Assembly: GCA_002718735.1 (NCBI GenBank)
Contig: PBFR01000026.1
Location: 1 to 56,566 of the forward strand
Direction of reading: 5' to 3'
Length of the DNA: 56,566 bases
Origin: Halobacteriovoraceae bacterium
Lineage (GTDB): Bacteria > Bdellovibrionota > Bacteriovoracia > Bacteriovoracales > Bacteriovoracaceae
In this document: positions 14,757 to 23,273 of the stretch, in pieces
Numbering within the stretch: the first letter of the stretch is position 1
Layout of the letters: each line of letters begins with the position of its first letter
The notes under the pieces: model-generated
Seen by the model: the letters and a program-made list of their open reading frames with translations, nothing else
What the model was told of the DNA's origin: nothing
The model's database searches: none
Position numbers and translations under genes: made by a program

Positions 14757-15204
14757 GGACCTCTCTAGAAGAGAGCACAATAAAACTTTTGAAGAGGATA
14801 TTTTAAGTATCGACTCCAAGCACTTGGCCTACCCATGGAAGAAAGAGCTTTGGCACGATGTGTTTATTAATCAGGATTCAAGATTCTTACTATGTACTGC
14901 ACTGCAAGAGGGAAGACTAGCTGGTTTTTCACTCTTTGAGCTTAACAACTGGTCACTTCAGGCACATCTTTTGAAAATCGTTATTTGTCCCGAAGTGCGT
15001 GGATCTGGTTTGGCCTCTAGACTGTTCTTATTTTGTAAAGATCATATCGTAGAGACCGGCATGAAAGAAATCTACCTAGAAGTAGAGGCTGGAAATACTA
15101 GAGCAATTTCGTTTTATAGAAAGAATTTGTTTTTGACTTTGTGCGTAAAGAGCGATTATTATTCCGATGGGGCGGACGCCCAGGCCATGCTTTTGTCTCT
15201 ATAA
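14737..15204 (+). CDS. rimI: GNAT-family N-acetyltransferase, RimI-like
   Basis: 155 aa with a GNAT fold: the acetyl-CoA loop V-C-P-E-V-R-G-S-G-L-A-S-R-L around residues 85-97, then Y-L-E-V-E-A-G-N-T-R-A-I-S-F-Y-R-K, which is the family strand-helix ending in the catalytic-type Tyr. RimI acetylates the N-terminus of ribosomal protein S18 and sometimes other proteins. The location just upstream of the rimP-nusA-infB operon fits a ribosome-related role. It overlaps the end of the preceding exported-protein gene by 20 nt; the ribosome site AGGTGG lies within that gene. RimI versus another protein acetyltransferase cannot be settled from sequence alone. Confidence 0.75.
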   Translation: MNSLTIKDLSRREHNKTFEEDILSIDSKHLAYPWKKELWHDVFINQDSRFLLCTALQEGRLAGFSLFELNNWSLQAHLLKIVICPEVRGSGLASRLFLFCKDHIVETGMKEIYLEVEAGNTRAISFYRKNLFLTLCVKSDYYSDGADAQAMLLSL

Positions 15205-15210
15205 TATGTC

Positions 15211-15239
15211 TTGTCAATATCAATTCCATTTGATATGAA
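15211..15239 (+). promoter_or_regulatory. Promoter of the rimP-nusA-infB operon
   Basis: TTGTCA (15211-15216), 17-nt spacer, TATGAA (15234-15239), located immediately after the rimI stop. The predicted transcription start (about 15246) lies upstream of the terminator at 15270, so transcripts must pass it to reach rimP. Confidence 0.5.
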
Positions 15240-15269
15240 TTCAATCTGTTACAGTGGTATTTTTATGTT

Positions 15270-15303
15270 GGGGTGGAAATTCTTTTATCCACCCCTTTTT
15301 TTT
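15270..15303 (+). terminator. Strong intrinsic terminator in the rimP leader (probable attenuator)
   Basis: GGGGTGG (15270-15276) pairs perfectly with CCACCCC (15289-15295) around a 12-nt AT-rich loop, followed by eight Ts. It ends 17 nt before the rimP ATG, leaving no room for another promoter. It may also terminate rimI transcripts. Confidence 0.85.
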
Positions 15304-15319
15304 AGTGGGGGCGCATTTC

Positions 15320-15817
15320 ATGAACGGCGAAAGCCTAAGCGCAATGGAAAAGAAATTTTTAGACATGTCTTTAAAAGTCACCGAAGAAACAGGTTACTAC
15401 CTTTATGACATGGAGTATATTAAAGGAAGTAAAACTCTTAGAGTTTATATCGCCGATAAGGAAACAGGTTCAGCGTTAATTGAAGATTGCGTGAAAGTGG
15501 ATAGAGCATTTACTGATCACGTTGAAGCTGCTGATTGGGTTCCTGAAGATTTTGTTTTGGAAGTGTCATCTCCAGGTGTCTACCGAAAATTAAAAACAGA
15601 AGAACATTTTGAGTCGGCCATCGATGAAATTATTTTCATCGAAACTAACGAGCCCCTTGATATTGAAGGTCTTACCAAGAAAGGCAAGGGCGTTAAGAAA
15701 TTTAGAGCATTATTAAAAAATATATTAGAAGAAAAATTAATATTGGACGCGGACGGGACGCAATTTGAGTTGGAACTTTCTAAGATAAAGAAAGCAAATC
15801 TCGATCCAGATCTTTAA
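15320..15817 (+). CDS. rimP: Ribosome maturation factor RimP
   Basis: A 165-aa DUF150/RimP protein needed for 30S subunit maturation. Visible features are an N-terminal alpha/beta domain (S-L-K-V-T-E-E-T-G-Y-Y-L-Y-D-M-E-Y), the family signature L-E-V-S-S-P-G-V-Y-R-K-L near residue 95, and a C-terminal SH3-like beta region. The start is placed at the ATG at 15320, the first Met after the terminator hairpin. The frame is open upstream to 15254, but those codons run through the hairpin and T-tract and encode an implausible Phe/Trp-rich string. A GGGGG tract precedes the ATG. It is the first gene of the rimP-nusA-infB-rbfA-truB operon. Confidence 0.9.
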   Translation: MNGESLSAMEKKFLDMSLKVTEETGYYLYDMEYIKGSKTLRVYIADKETGSALIEDCVKVDRAFTDHVEAADWVPEDFVLEVSSPGVYRKLKTEEHFESAIDEIIFIETNEPLDIEGLTKKGKGVKKFRALLKNILEEKLILDADGTQFELELSKIKKANLDPDL

Positions 15818-15832
15818 TTCAAGGAGAACAAG

Positions 15833-17248
15833 GTGAACTTTTCTGAATTAGGCAAAGTAATTGAGCAACTAGGTAAAGACAGAGGCATCAAAAAAGATGT
15901 TGTTATTGGAGCTATTGAGCAAGCATTCTTGGTTACTGCTAGGAAAAAATACGGCATTCAAGGAGAGTTTGAGGCTAGATATAATACAGATGATGGTGAA
16001 GTTGAAATTTATCAATATAAGAACGTTGTAGACTCCGTTAAGGACTCAATTGTAGAAATTGGATTTGATGATGCAAAAGAACTTGATGAAGATTGTGAGA
16101 TCGGCGATCAATTAGGTATCAAAATTGAAGATCCAAGGTTCTCTAGAGTTGATATTCAAACTGCAAAACAAATCATCTTTCAAAAAGTTCGCGATGCTGA
16201 AAGGGAAATTTTATTTTCAGAGTTCAAGCATAGAGAAGGTGACCTTGTTACAGGTATCGTGAGAAGATACGAGCGTGGAAACGTGATTGTTGATCTTGGA
16301 AAAGCAGATGCGATCCTTGCTAGAAAAGAAATTATTTACGGTGAGACTTTCAAGCCTGGGGATAGAATTCAAGCGTATCTTTCTGAAGTTGTAATGACTA
16401 ATAGAGGTCCTGAAATTCGTCTTTCAAGAACGTCTCCAATGTTTCTTGTTAAGCTTTTCGAAGTTGAGGTTCCTGAGATCCAAGATGGAACTATTGAGAT
16501 TAAAGCTGCTGCAAGAGAGCCAGGGCATAGAGCAAAGATCGCTGTTTGGACTGAAGACAGAGATATTGACCCGGTTGGAGCATGTGTTGGTATGAAAGGC
16601 TCAAGAGTTCAAAACATTGTAAATGAACTTCAGGGCGAGAAGATTGATATTGTTAAGTGGCATGATGAAGTTGAAGTATTTGTTAAAAATGCTTTGGCAC
16701 CTGCTGATATCACATCCATTAACGGAAATACTGAAGAGAAAGTTCTTGATGTAATTGTTGAAGAAGATCAATTGTCATTGGCCATCGGAAGAAGAGGTCA
16801 AAACGTTAGACTTGCGGCAATGCTTACAGGCTGGAAAGTAAACATCATCTCCAAGTCTAAACTTCAAGAAAAAGTTAAGTTCTCTGTTGAGAACCTTACT
16901 CAGCTTGAAGGAGTTACTGAAGCTACTGCTCAAGTTCTTATCCAAAGTGGAATTATGTCCGTCGTGGATTTGAGCGCAACTGAAGCGGATGATCTTGCAA
17001 GATTCCTAGATCTATCAAGTGAAGAGGCTCAAAAAATGATTGATACTGCTGCTGCAGGAATTGAAAGTGAAGAGATTGCAAATGAGCCTTCAGAAGAAGC
17101 TGAGATTATTTCAGCATCTGCTGTTCCATCTGCAAGAATGGGTATGATCGCCAAAGAAAGCGAGTCTACCGAAGAAGGTGATGACGATAAATTCTCTGAA
17201 GCTGAGAAGAGGCTTAGAGAGGAATTGGCAGCATTTAAATTGAAATAA
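15833..17248 (+). CDS. nusA: Transcription termination/antitermination protein NusA
   Basis: 471 aa. It has an N-terminal RNA-polymerase-binding domain (residues ~1-125), an S1 domain (~130-200; G-D-L-V-T-G-I-V-R-R-Y-E-R-G-N-V-I-V-D-L-G), two KH domains (I-A-V-W-T-E-D-R-D-I-D-P-V-G-A-C-V-G-M-K-G-S-R-V and L-A-I-G-R-R-G-Q-N-V-R-L-A) and one helix-hairpin-helix-type C-terminal repeat (L-E-G-V-T-E-A-T-A-Q-V-L-I). The acidic tail resembles the AR2 region of E. coli NusA, but only one repeat is clear. NusA promotes pausing, Rho-independent termination and rRNA antitermination. GTG start at 15833 follows AAGGAGA. Its own operon carries a terminator in the leader, which suggests autoregulation as in E. 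coli. Confidence 0.96.
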   Translation: MNFSELGKVIEQLGKDRGIKKDVVIGAIEQAFLVTARKKYGIQGEFEARYNTDDGEVEIYQYKNVVDSVKDSIVEIGFDDAKELDEDCEIGDQLGIKIEDPRFSRVDIQTAKQIIFQKVRDAEREILFSEFKHREGDLVTGIVRRYERGNVIVDLGKADAILARKEIIYGETFKPGDRIQAYLSEVVMTNRGPEIRLSRTSPMFLVKLFEVEVPEIQDGTIEIKAAAREPGHRAKIAVWTEDRDIDPVGACVGMKGSRVQNIVNELQGEKIDIVKWHDEVEVFVKNALAPADITSINGNTEEKVLDVIVEEDQLSLAIGRRGQNVRLAAMLTGWKVNIISKSKLQEKVKFSVENLTQLEGVTEATAQVLIQSGIMSVVDLSATEADDLARFLDLSSEEAQKMIDTAAAGIESEEIANEPSEEAEIISASAVPSARMGMIAKESESTEEGDDDKFSEAEKRLREELAAFKLK

Positions 17249-17303
17249 TAAATAATATGTTCAAAGTTAATGGCGGTTTTGGAACATAAAAAAGGGGTAG
17301 TTG

Positions 17304-19940
17304 ATGCCGAAGAAAGTATTTGAATTGGCAAATGAAATTGGCGTGAGTTCAATCGACATGGTTGAAAAACTAAAGTCTGCCGGACTCAATGTGCGAAATC
17401 ATATGGTCACTCTGAGCGACGATGAAGTAAAGAAAGCTCTTGAAGTGTACGAGCCAAGCAAAGAGGCCAAAAAGAAGACAACTAAAAAGAAAGTTACGAA
17501 GAAGAAAGTTGCTAAAAAGACAGTCGTTAAGAAAGTTGTTAAAAAAGCTGCTGCACCTTCGAAACCTGTAGAGGAGCCAAAAGTAGAAGAGAAACCTGCT
17601 GCTGAAGTTGCTCCTGAAACTTCTGAGAAAAAGGTTGAAGAGCCTAAGGTAGAAGAAGAGCAGGTAGAGTCGAAGCCAGCTCCGAAGACCGTTGTAAGAA
17701 AGAAAAAACCAACTATCCGTAAAGCTGCCGCCAAAGCTGAGGAGACTTCCTCTGAAACTCTTCCTGATAAAATGGATGAGATTGAGAAAAAAGAAGTTTT
17801 CAAAGAGAAAATGCATACATTTACCCCTGTGTATGTTCCGGATGAAAAAGAAAAAGAGGAAGAGAGAGCAAAAGCTCAGAAAGCTGCAGCTTCAAGACCT
17901 TCAAGTCCTCAAACACCTCCAGACCTAGACGCTGACAAGAACAAAAAAGACAGTAAAAAGAGAATGGGTGATCTTGCGGCAATGGTTTCCAAGAAAGGAG
18001 CTGTTGGTAAGACAAAAGATATCACCAATATTAGAGCCGAAGAGGAAATGAAACTTGCAACCAATATTATTGGTAGGCAAGTATATACTCCAGTAAAGAG
18101 AAAGAAAGTTTTCACTGGTAGCACAAAGCAAACTGAAATTACTGAGGTTAAAAAGTCAAAGAGAGTTGTTAATATTCACAACGCTGTTACGGCATTGGAT
18201 CTCTCAAATAAGTTGTCCGTTAAGTTTGAAAAACTTAGAAACGATGCCCTTGAGCAGAACCTTTTATTGAAAGAAGATGACTACTTGGGTGTTGAGCTGG
18301 CGAATGAGCTTGCTGCAATGTATGACTACAGGGTTGAAAATAAAGCATTTGATGAAGAAGAAGTTCTTAAATCTGAAGTTAAGGCACCAAAGTCTGATCT
18401 TCCTTTAAGAAACCCAATCATCACTGTTATGGGTCACGTTGATCATGGTAAAACTACACTTCTTGACTATATAAGAGATGCAAAAGTTACCGCAGGTGAG
18501 GCCGGAGGAATCACTCAACACATTGGAGCTTATTCTGTTCCAGTAGGTGAGACAACTCTTACGTTCCTGGATACACCAGGCCACGCCGCCTTCGCTTCAA
18601 TGAGGCAAAGAGGTGCTAATGTAACAGATGTTGTAATCTTAGTTGTAGCTGCTGACGATGGTGTAATGCCACAGACGAAAGAGTCTATTAAGTTTGCTAA
18701 GAATGCTAAATGTCCAATTATTGTTGCTATTAACAAAATGGACAAAGAGGGTGCAAACCCAGAAAGAATTAAACAAGAACTAACTGAGTTTGAGCTTGTT
18801 CCTGAGGACTGGGGTGGAGATACAATGTTTGTTCCTATTTCAGCTCTAAAAGGCGAGGGCGTAGATGACCTTCTTGAGTCTGTAAAACTTCAATCAGAGA
18901 TGATGGAGCTTAGAGAGTCACCAAAAGGAAAAGCAGAAGGAATTATTATCGAGTCCAAAGTTGAAACAGGGCGTGGTCCTGTGGCAACGGTTCTAGTACA
19001 GAAAGGAACACTTAAGAAGGGCGATGCAATTGTTTGTGATGAGTTCTATGGAAGGGCGAGAAGCTTGACCGATCACTCTGGAAAAGACGTTAAATCTGCA
19101 GGTCCATCTATTCCTGTGCAGATTTTGGGTTTAAACGGAGTTCCTGCTCCTGGTGAAACACTAAATGTTGCCAAGAACGAAAGAGAAGCTAAGAAGGTTG
19201 CTGAAAACAGAGCTGATGAGAGAAAGAAACTTGAAAGCGTTGAGGCACCAAAAGTTAACTCCCTTGAAGACTTCTTCTCAAGTGCTCCAAGTGATACAGG
19301 TGAAAAGAAAATCCTTAATCTTGTTATTAGAGCAGATGTTCAAGGCTCATACGAGGCAATTAAAGATGCACTATTAGGTCTTGGAAATGATGAGGTTGGT
19401 GTTTCGATCGTTACTGGCGGTGTTGGAGCAATCACAGACAATGACGTTGTTATGGCAACAAACTCTAGCGGGATCTTGATTGGCTTTAATATGAGACCAA
19501 TGACAAGTGCTAGAAGACTGGCAGAACAAAATGGTATTGAAGTTAGAACATATTCTATTATCTATGAGCTAATTAATGATATCACTCTTGCTCTAGAAGG
19601 TATGTTAGAGCCTGAGAGCATTGAAAAATACATTGGTAGAGCTGAAGTTCGCGATACCTTCAATATCCCTAAAGTTGGAACTATTGCTGGTACGGCCGTA
19701 ATTGATGGGAAAATCGAAAGAGGCTGTAACATCCGTCTTCTTAGAGATGGAAAAATCATTTATGATGGCAAGCTTTCAACTCTCAAGAGGTTCAAAGATG
19801 AAGTTAAAGAAGTTGCCAACGGCTATGAGTGTGGTATGGCACTTGAAGGCTTTAATGACATTAAGAATAACGACTTGATCGAAGCGTACATACTTGAGCA
19901 AAAGCAAAGAAAGTTGGACGCAGATAGTAGGACGCTATAA
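17304..19940 (+). CDS. infB: Translation initiation factor IF-2
   Basis: 878 aa. An IF2_N domain (K-V-F-E-L-A-N-E-I-G-V-S) is followed by a long Lys/Ala/Glu/Pro-rich linker (~50-360), as is common in IF-2. The GTPase domain starts near residue 377 with G-H-V-D-H-G-K-T-T, D-T-P-G-H-A-A-F and N-K-M-D; domains II-IV, including the C-terminal tRNA-binding barrel, complete the protein. It delivers fMet-tRNA to the 30S subunit. The ATG at 17304 is chosen because AAAGGGG lies at the right distance; the TTG immediately before is less likely. The stop overlaps the ATG of rbfA (TAATG). Several long antisense ORFs across the linker are by-products of its lysine-rich codons. Confidence 0.97.
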   Translation: MPKKVFELANEIGVSSIDMVEKLKSAGLNVRNHMVTLSDDEVKKALEVYEPSKEAKKKTTKKKVTKKKVAKKTVVKKVVKKAAAPSKPVEEPKVEEKPAAEVAPETSEKKVEEPKVEEEQVESKPAPKTVVRKKKPTIRKAAAKAEETSSETLPDKMDEIEKKEVFKEKMHTFTPVYVPDEKEKEEERAKAQKAAASRPSSPQTPPDLDADKNKKDSKKRMGDLAAMVSKKGAVGKTKDITNIRAEEEMKLATNIIGRQVYTPVKRKKVFTGSTKQTEITEVKKSKRVVNIHNAVTALDLSNKLSVKFEKLRNDALEQNLLLKEDDYLGVELANELAAMYDYRVENKAFDEEEVLKSEVKAPKSDLPLRNPIITVMGHVDHGKTTLLDYIRDAKVTAGEAGGITQHIGAYSVPVGETTLTFLDTPGHAAFASMRQRGANVTDVVILVVAADDGVMPQTKESIKFAKNAKCPIIVAINKMDKEGANPERIKQELTEFELVPEDWGGDTMFVPISALKGEGVDDLLESVKLQSEMMELRESPKGKAEGIIIESKVETGRGPVATVLVQKGTLKKGDAIVCDEFYGRARSLTDHSGKDVKSAGPSIPVQILGLNGVPAPGETLNVAKNEREAKKVAENRADERKKLESVEAPKVNSLEDFFSSAPSDTGEKKILNLVIRADVQGSYEAIKDALLGLGNDEVGVSIVTGGVGAITDNDVVMATNSSGILIGFNMRPMTSARRLAEQNGIEVRTYSIIYELINDITLALEGMLEPESIEKYIGRAEVRDTFNIPKVGTIAGTAVIDGKIERGCNIRLLRDGKIIYDGKLSTLKRFKDEVKEVANGYECGMALEGFNDIKNNDLIEAYILEQKQRKLDADSRTL

Positions 19941-20296
19941 TGGCTAGAAAGGGTGGCTCACATAATAAGGCCATGTTTGAGGAACGAATTAAAAACGAAA
20001 TGAATTCGTTCCTAAGAACTGAGCTTAAAGATCCTAGACTTATGCTAATGAGTATTACTAGAGTAGAACTGAATCAAGACTATTCAGTGGCCTCTGTATA
20101 TTGGGATACTTTTGACTCATCCAAACGTGGTGATATTAAAGCTGCCTTAAATGGGACCAAGGGAAGACTTAGGTCCCTTCTCGCTAAAAATCTCAAGGTG
20201 CGACACACCCCAGAATTGAACTTTTCCTACGACTCACAGTTTGAAGATGAAAGAAAGATTGAAAGTCTGTTAAAAGATAATCCTACTGGTGAGTAA
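19940..20296 (+). CDS. rbfA: Ribosome-binding factor A
   Basis: A 118-aa RbfA, a KH-fold 30S maturation and cold-adaptation factor. The family strings are E-R-I-K-N-E-M-N-S-F-L near the N-terminus, D-P-R-L around residue 30, and L-R-S-L-L-A-K-N-L-K-V-R-H-T-P-E-L-N-F in the second half. It starts at the ATG sharing one base with the infB stop, and its last codons contain the GTG start of truB. Confidence 0.94.
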   Translation: MARKGGSHNKAMFEERIKNEMNSFLRTELKDPRLMLMSITRVELNQDYSVASVYWDTFDSSKRGDIKAALNGTKGRLRSLLAKNLKVRHTPELNFSYDSQFEDERKIESLLKDNPTGE

Positions 20297-21218
20297 CCAA
20301 CAATTTATCCCATTAACATTTAATATGTATAAGCCTGCGAATATCAGCTCTTATGATGTTATTCGCACCATTAAGCGAAGTTTTGGCAAGAAACTTGGGA
20401 AAATAGGTCACTTTGGAACTCTTGATCCATTCGCTTGCGGCGTGCTTCTAGTTGGCGTAGGTGGAGCGGCCAGGCTTAACGAATATATTCACGAGATGCC
20501 AAAAACTTACCTAGCAGTTGGAAAACTTGGCGAGGAAACTGAAACAGGTGATTTTACATCACCGGTTAGCCAAAAAGATACAAGTCCATATCTGGATCAG
20601 ACGATTGCAAAATTGGATGTGGAATTTATCCAAAAGCAGCTTCAGGATAAATTTCTGGGAGACTATTATCAGGCACCCCATAAGTACAGCGCTGCAAAGC
20701 ACCAAGGAAAGAAGCTGCTTGAGTGGGCCAGAGAGGGTGTTGATATTAAGAAAGAGAAGAAGCTTAGGCATATCTATGAGCTTGAAGTTGTCTCTTACGA
20801 ATTTCCCCTTCTTACAATTAGAGTAAAAGTGAGTAGCGGTACCTATATTAGAACCCTATTTTCCGAGTGTGCAAATCATCTTGGAACTATAGGATCGCTG
20901 GTTTCTCTTGAGCGTGAGGCCGTAGGCCATCATCACATTAAAGAAAGCATCCAACAAAACAATTGGCCAAATGGACAAGACTGGGATTATCACGGATTTG
21001 GCCTTCGTCCTGAACAAACCCTACTGCTCCCGAAAGTGATTTTCGCTCCTAAAGAGTCAAAGCTCGTTGCCAATGGAGTTCAATTAAAACTTGATAGGGC
21101 CTTAGAGTGTGAGGATTCAGAGAGCTTACTCTACTGGGCATATAGTGCGGATGATAAGCTTTTAGGTTTAATTAAAAAGATCGATGGAGAGTGGAGAGTT
21201 CAGGTTAATTTCTCTTGA
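20289..21218 (+). CDS. truB: tRNA pseudouridine(55) synthase TruB
   Basis: 309 aa. The TruB motif K-I-G-H-F-G-T-L-D-P-F-A-C-G-V-L carries the catalytic Asp near residue 45. It is preceded by Y-K-P-A-N-I-S-S-Y-D-V and followed by Y-S-A-A-K-H-Q-G-K and V-K-V-S-S-G-T-Y-I-R-T-L, all standard for enzymes that convert U55 of tRNA to pseudouridine. A C-terminal PUA-like region follows. GTG start at 20289 overlaps rbfA by 8 nt. The 3' end overlaps the convergent acyltransferase gene by 19 bp. Confidence 0.94.
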   Translation: MSNQQFIPLTFNMYKPANISSYDVIRTIKRSFGKKLGKIGHFGTLDPFACGVLLVGVGGAARLNEYIHEMPKTYLAVGKLGEETETGDFTSPVSQKDTSPYLDQTIAKLDVEFIQKQLQDKFLGDYYQAPHKYSAAKHQGKKLLEWAREGVDIKKEKKLRHIYELEVVSYEFPLLTIRVKVSSGTYIRTLFSECANHLGTIGSLVSLEREAVGHHHIKESIQQNNWPNGQDWDYHGFGLRPEQTLLLPKVIFAPKESKLVANGVQLKLDRALECEDSESLLYWAYSADDKLLGLIKKIDGEWRVQVNFS

Positions 21219-21964
21219 AGCTCGCTATACCCTAAGTGAGCCTCATTCCAGCAATTTTCCATAAACTCATCCGAGCTTTGAAATAAGTCTGGTCTAAGAG
21301 CCTCTTTAATAATAATTCCCACTTTTTGACCGTGATTAATAAAGCCCGTCTTGCTGTTAATGACTCTTTTTGTTCCGTACATACTGATAGGGTAGACTGG
21401 AAGATTTTTCTCAAAAGCATACTTAAGCAGTGCCTTCTTTATAAAACTATAATCTTTTGGGCCATCTCCTAGTTTTTGTCTAGTTCCCTCCGGGTAAACT
21501 TGCAAGGCCTTGAGGCCTTTTAGAAGTCGCTGTTGTGCCCTAATGAGTGTTGTTCTTCTGGAGGCTGCACTCTTTCTATCCACGATCAGGGCCCCTGAAG
21601 CATAACCACATAAACCAAGTATAGGAATGTAGAGAACTTCCTTTTTCATTATTGGTGGTATTTGCAAGCAAGATATTATGAGAGGTATGTCCACAAAACT
21701 CTGATGATTAGCAATATATAGACCTTTTGGGGCACTCTCTTTTTCATTTAGGGGGCGACGGTCTTCGATGTAGACCTTGGATAAAGTGCTAATTCTTAGA
21801 ATGATAGTTGAGCAAAGTTTCCAAAAGGGACCAGAGATTGCGACTCTTCTTTCCAAGCTAAAAGGTAATGAAATTAAAGAGCCGGGCAAAATCGTTAAAA
21901 AAAATGTTGCCACGGCAATGGCATAGGAGAAAGGCTGTAAAGCAATTCTCGCTACGGTTGTCAC
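21200..21964 (-). CDS. plsC: 1-acyl-sn-glycerol-3-phosphate acyltransferase (PlsC family)
   Basis: 254 aa with an N-terminal hydrophobic segment (about residues 8-35) that places it on the inner membrane. The acyltransferase motifs are N-H-Q-S-F-V-D (H and D of the catalytic H-x4-D) near residue 85 and Y-P-E-G-T-R near residue 160. The reaction makes phosphatidic acid from acyl-CoA or acyl-ACP and lysophosphatidic acid. It is last of three overlapping minus-strand genes (PTPS, M14 peptidase, acyltransferase; 4-nt overlaps). An alternative role is acylation of another lipid. Confidence 0.82.
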   Translation of the reverse strand: MTTVARIALQPFSYAIAVATFFLTILPGSLISLPFSLERRVAISGPFWKLCSTIILRISTLSKVYIEDRRPLNEKESAPKGLYIANHQSFVDIPLIISCLQIPPIMKKEVLYIPILGLCGYASGALIVDRKSAASRRTTLIRAQQRLLKGLKALQVYPEGTRQKLGDGPKDYSFIKKALLKYAFEKNLPVYPISMYGTKRVINSKTGFINHGQKVGIIIKEALRPDLFQSSDEFMENCWNEAHLGYSELQEKLT

Positions 21965-22650
21965 TTTTGGACTTTTGCCTTGAGGAGTTCGCTTTTCATT
22001 AGCTCTTTAAGGCCAGCCTCATTATCTTGCCAAATCTTTTTAAGAGACAAGTCATCGTCAAGTGTCGGACACTCAAATGTCAAAACTCCGCAGTCGTATG
22101 TTTCTGGTACAAATGTCCCCAGAGAGCCTGGAGTCGGGTAGCCAATATCAGGCACTGTTTCATAAGAATTGTAACCCGAAAGATATTCAGCGATCTCTCT
22201 AGCATCTCCGTTAAAGTTTAATAGGGGTTTCCAAGAGTGAAAAGAAAGAACAAAACCTGGCTTGAATTTGTTAAATAATTTTACAAGAAACTTGTTCTCT
22301 GGCTCGGATAGAGCACTTGGTCCTGGGTTATACTTTGGTTTTCTTACTTGATCACTCCAGTTGGAGGAGGGATAATTTCGGTTTAGGTCTACAGCGTGAG
22401 AGTTAACTCTGGTACCGGCCCTATATCCGTCCACATTTAAAATCGGTACTACAACCAAAGGCATCTCTTCAAGTGAGTGATCGTTCTTTAGCCAGTCAAA
22501 AAGCTGCTTTAGAACATAAACGCCTTCAACTTCGTCTCCATGAGTTCCGCCAATCAAGTAGATGTATTTTTTAGATTTTACATCGGTCCTAAAGGCCTCT
22601 ATTTCATTTCCTTCGACACTCGTACCAGATTCTAGGGGGTGAAAAATCAT
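21961..22650 (-). CDS. M14-family zinc carboxypeptidase, MpaA-like
   Basis: 229 aa with the M14 zinc site: G-G-T-H-G-D-E-V-E-G near residue 35 (His and Glu ligands), D-L-N-R-N-Y-P (substrate Arg region), L-S-F-H-S-W (third ligand His) and F-E-C-P (catalytic Glu) near the end. Size and motifs resemble murein peptide amidase A and other short bacterial M14 enzymes that trim cell-wall tripeptides in the cytosol; no signal peptide is present. It could therefore recycle L-Ala-D-Glu-mDAP, possibly supplying the dipeptide epimerase encoded at 44.5 kb. The stop overlaps the acyltransferase ATG, and the start overlaps the PTPS gene stop. AAGGAAA precedes the ATG. Confidence 0.82.
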   Translation of the reverse strand: MIFHPLESGTSVEGNEIEAFRTDVKSKKYIYLIGGTHGDEVEGVYVLKQLFDWLKNDHSLEEMPLVVVPILNVDGYRAGTRVNSHAVDLNRNYPSSNWSDQVRKPKYNPGPSALSEPENKFLVKLFNKFKPGFVLSFHSWKPLLNFNGDAREIAEYLSGYNSYETVPDIGYPTPGSLGTFVPETYDCGVLTFECPTLDDDLSLKKIWQDNEAGLKELMKSELLKAKVQK

Positions 22651-23156
22651 AATGTTTCCTTATGAGCGTAAACTGCTGATTGACCCGGAGTCTCTTCAAC
22701 TTCAACCTCTAAGGCAGAAAAGCGAAACTGGAATCTCTCAAAAGTTATTTTTGTAATTTCCTCGCAAATATAAATTGCAAGTCTTTCAGCACTTGTATTG
22801 GATATGGGAAGAACCAACGCGTCCTGTTTTGGAATTAAAAACTCTGACTCATCTGGAGTTGTAAGCTTGAAGCTTTTTCCTTTGTCGTGGATTTTTAAAT
22901 GTTGGTTATCCTTGGGTAGAAGAAGTCGGTGATCAAGGGAGTCACATACTTCTCTTACAATCGGTTTAATATCTAGAAAATCAAAAACCATATCTCCTTC
23001 AAGCTTTGGAGCTTCTCCTTTAACCATGACCCTGTAGTTGTGGCCATGCAAAGGTTCTCTTGTGCCATCTTCAAAAATTAAGAAGTGGGAGGCGGCAAAA
23101 TTAAAATACTGTTTATAGACTTTGATTGAATAATTAAAATCCAAAAATAACCTCAC
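22647..23156 (-). CDS. 6-pyruvoyl-tetrahydropterin synthase (PTPS/QueD) family enzyme, possibly PTPS-III type
   Basis: 169 aa of the tunnelling-fold PTPS family. Zinc ligands are the His of A-A-S-H-F-L and the two of H-G-H-N-Y. The Cys that normally lies shortly before H-G-H in QueD and PTPS is absent; instead the sequence reads R-E-P-L-H-G-H, with Glu. A Glu before H-G-H marks PTPS-III enzymes, which bypass FolB in folate synthesis, so a folate rather than queuosine role is possible. The C-terminus holds the conserved E of V-E-V-E-E-T-P-G. The drawn start is GTG at 23156; the TTG at 23144 has a better ribosome site (GAGG, 6 nt) and may be the true start. Confidence 0.78.
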   Translation of the reverse strand: MRLFLDFNYSIKVYKQYFNFAASHFLIFEDGTREPLHGHNYRVMVKGEAPKLEGDMVFDFLDIKPIVREVCDSLDHRLLLPKDNQHLKIHDKGKSFKLTTPDESEFLIPKQDALVLPISNTSAERLAIYICEEITKITFERFQFRFSALEVEVEETPGQSAVYAHKETL

Positions 23157-23273
23157 TTTTAAGTCAGAGAGCTTATATGAGCATTCGCTAATTGAAAAGA
23201 GCGCAAATCTTGTTTGTGCTGCGAGTTATCCATCCTCTGTTTTCAAATCACAAATAAAGAGATACAAGGACTT

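Noticed and set aside
15211..15408. 65-aa plus-strand ORF overlapping the rimP leader
   Set aside because: Crosses promoter and terminator, lacks a ribosome site, and overlaps rimP in another frame.
17370..18131. Long minus-strand ORFs inside infB (148 and 134 aa)
   Set aside because: They mirror the Lys/Ala/Glu-rich linker of IF-2, give Phe/Leu/Ser-rich strings and lack ribosome sites.
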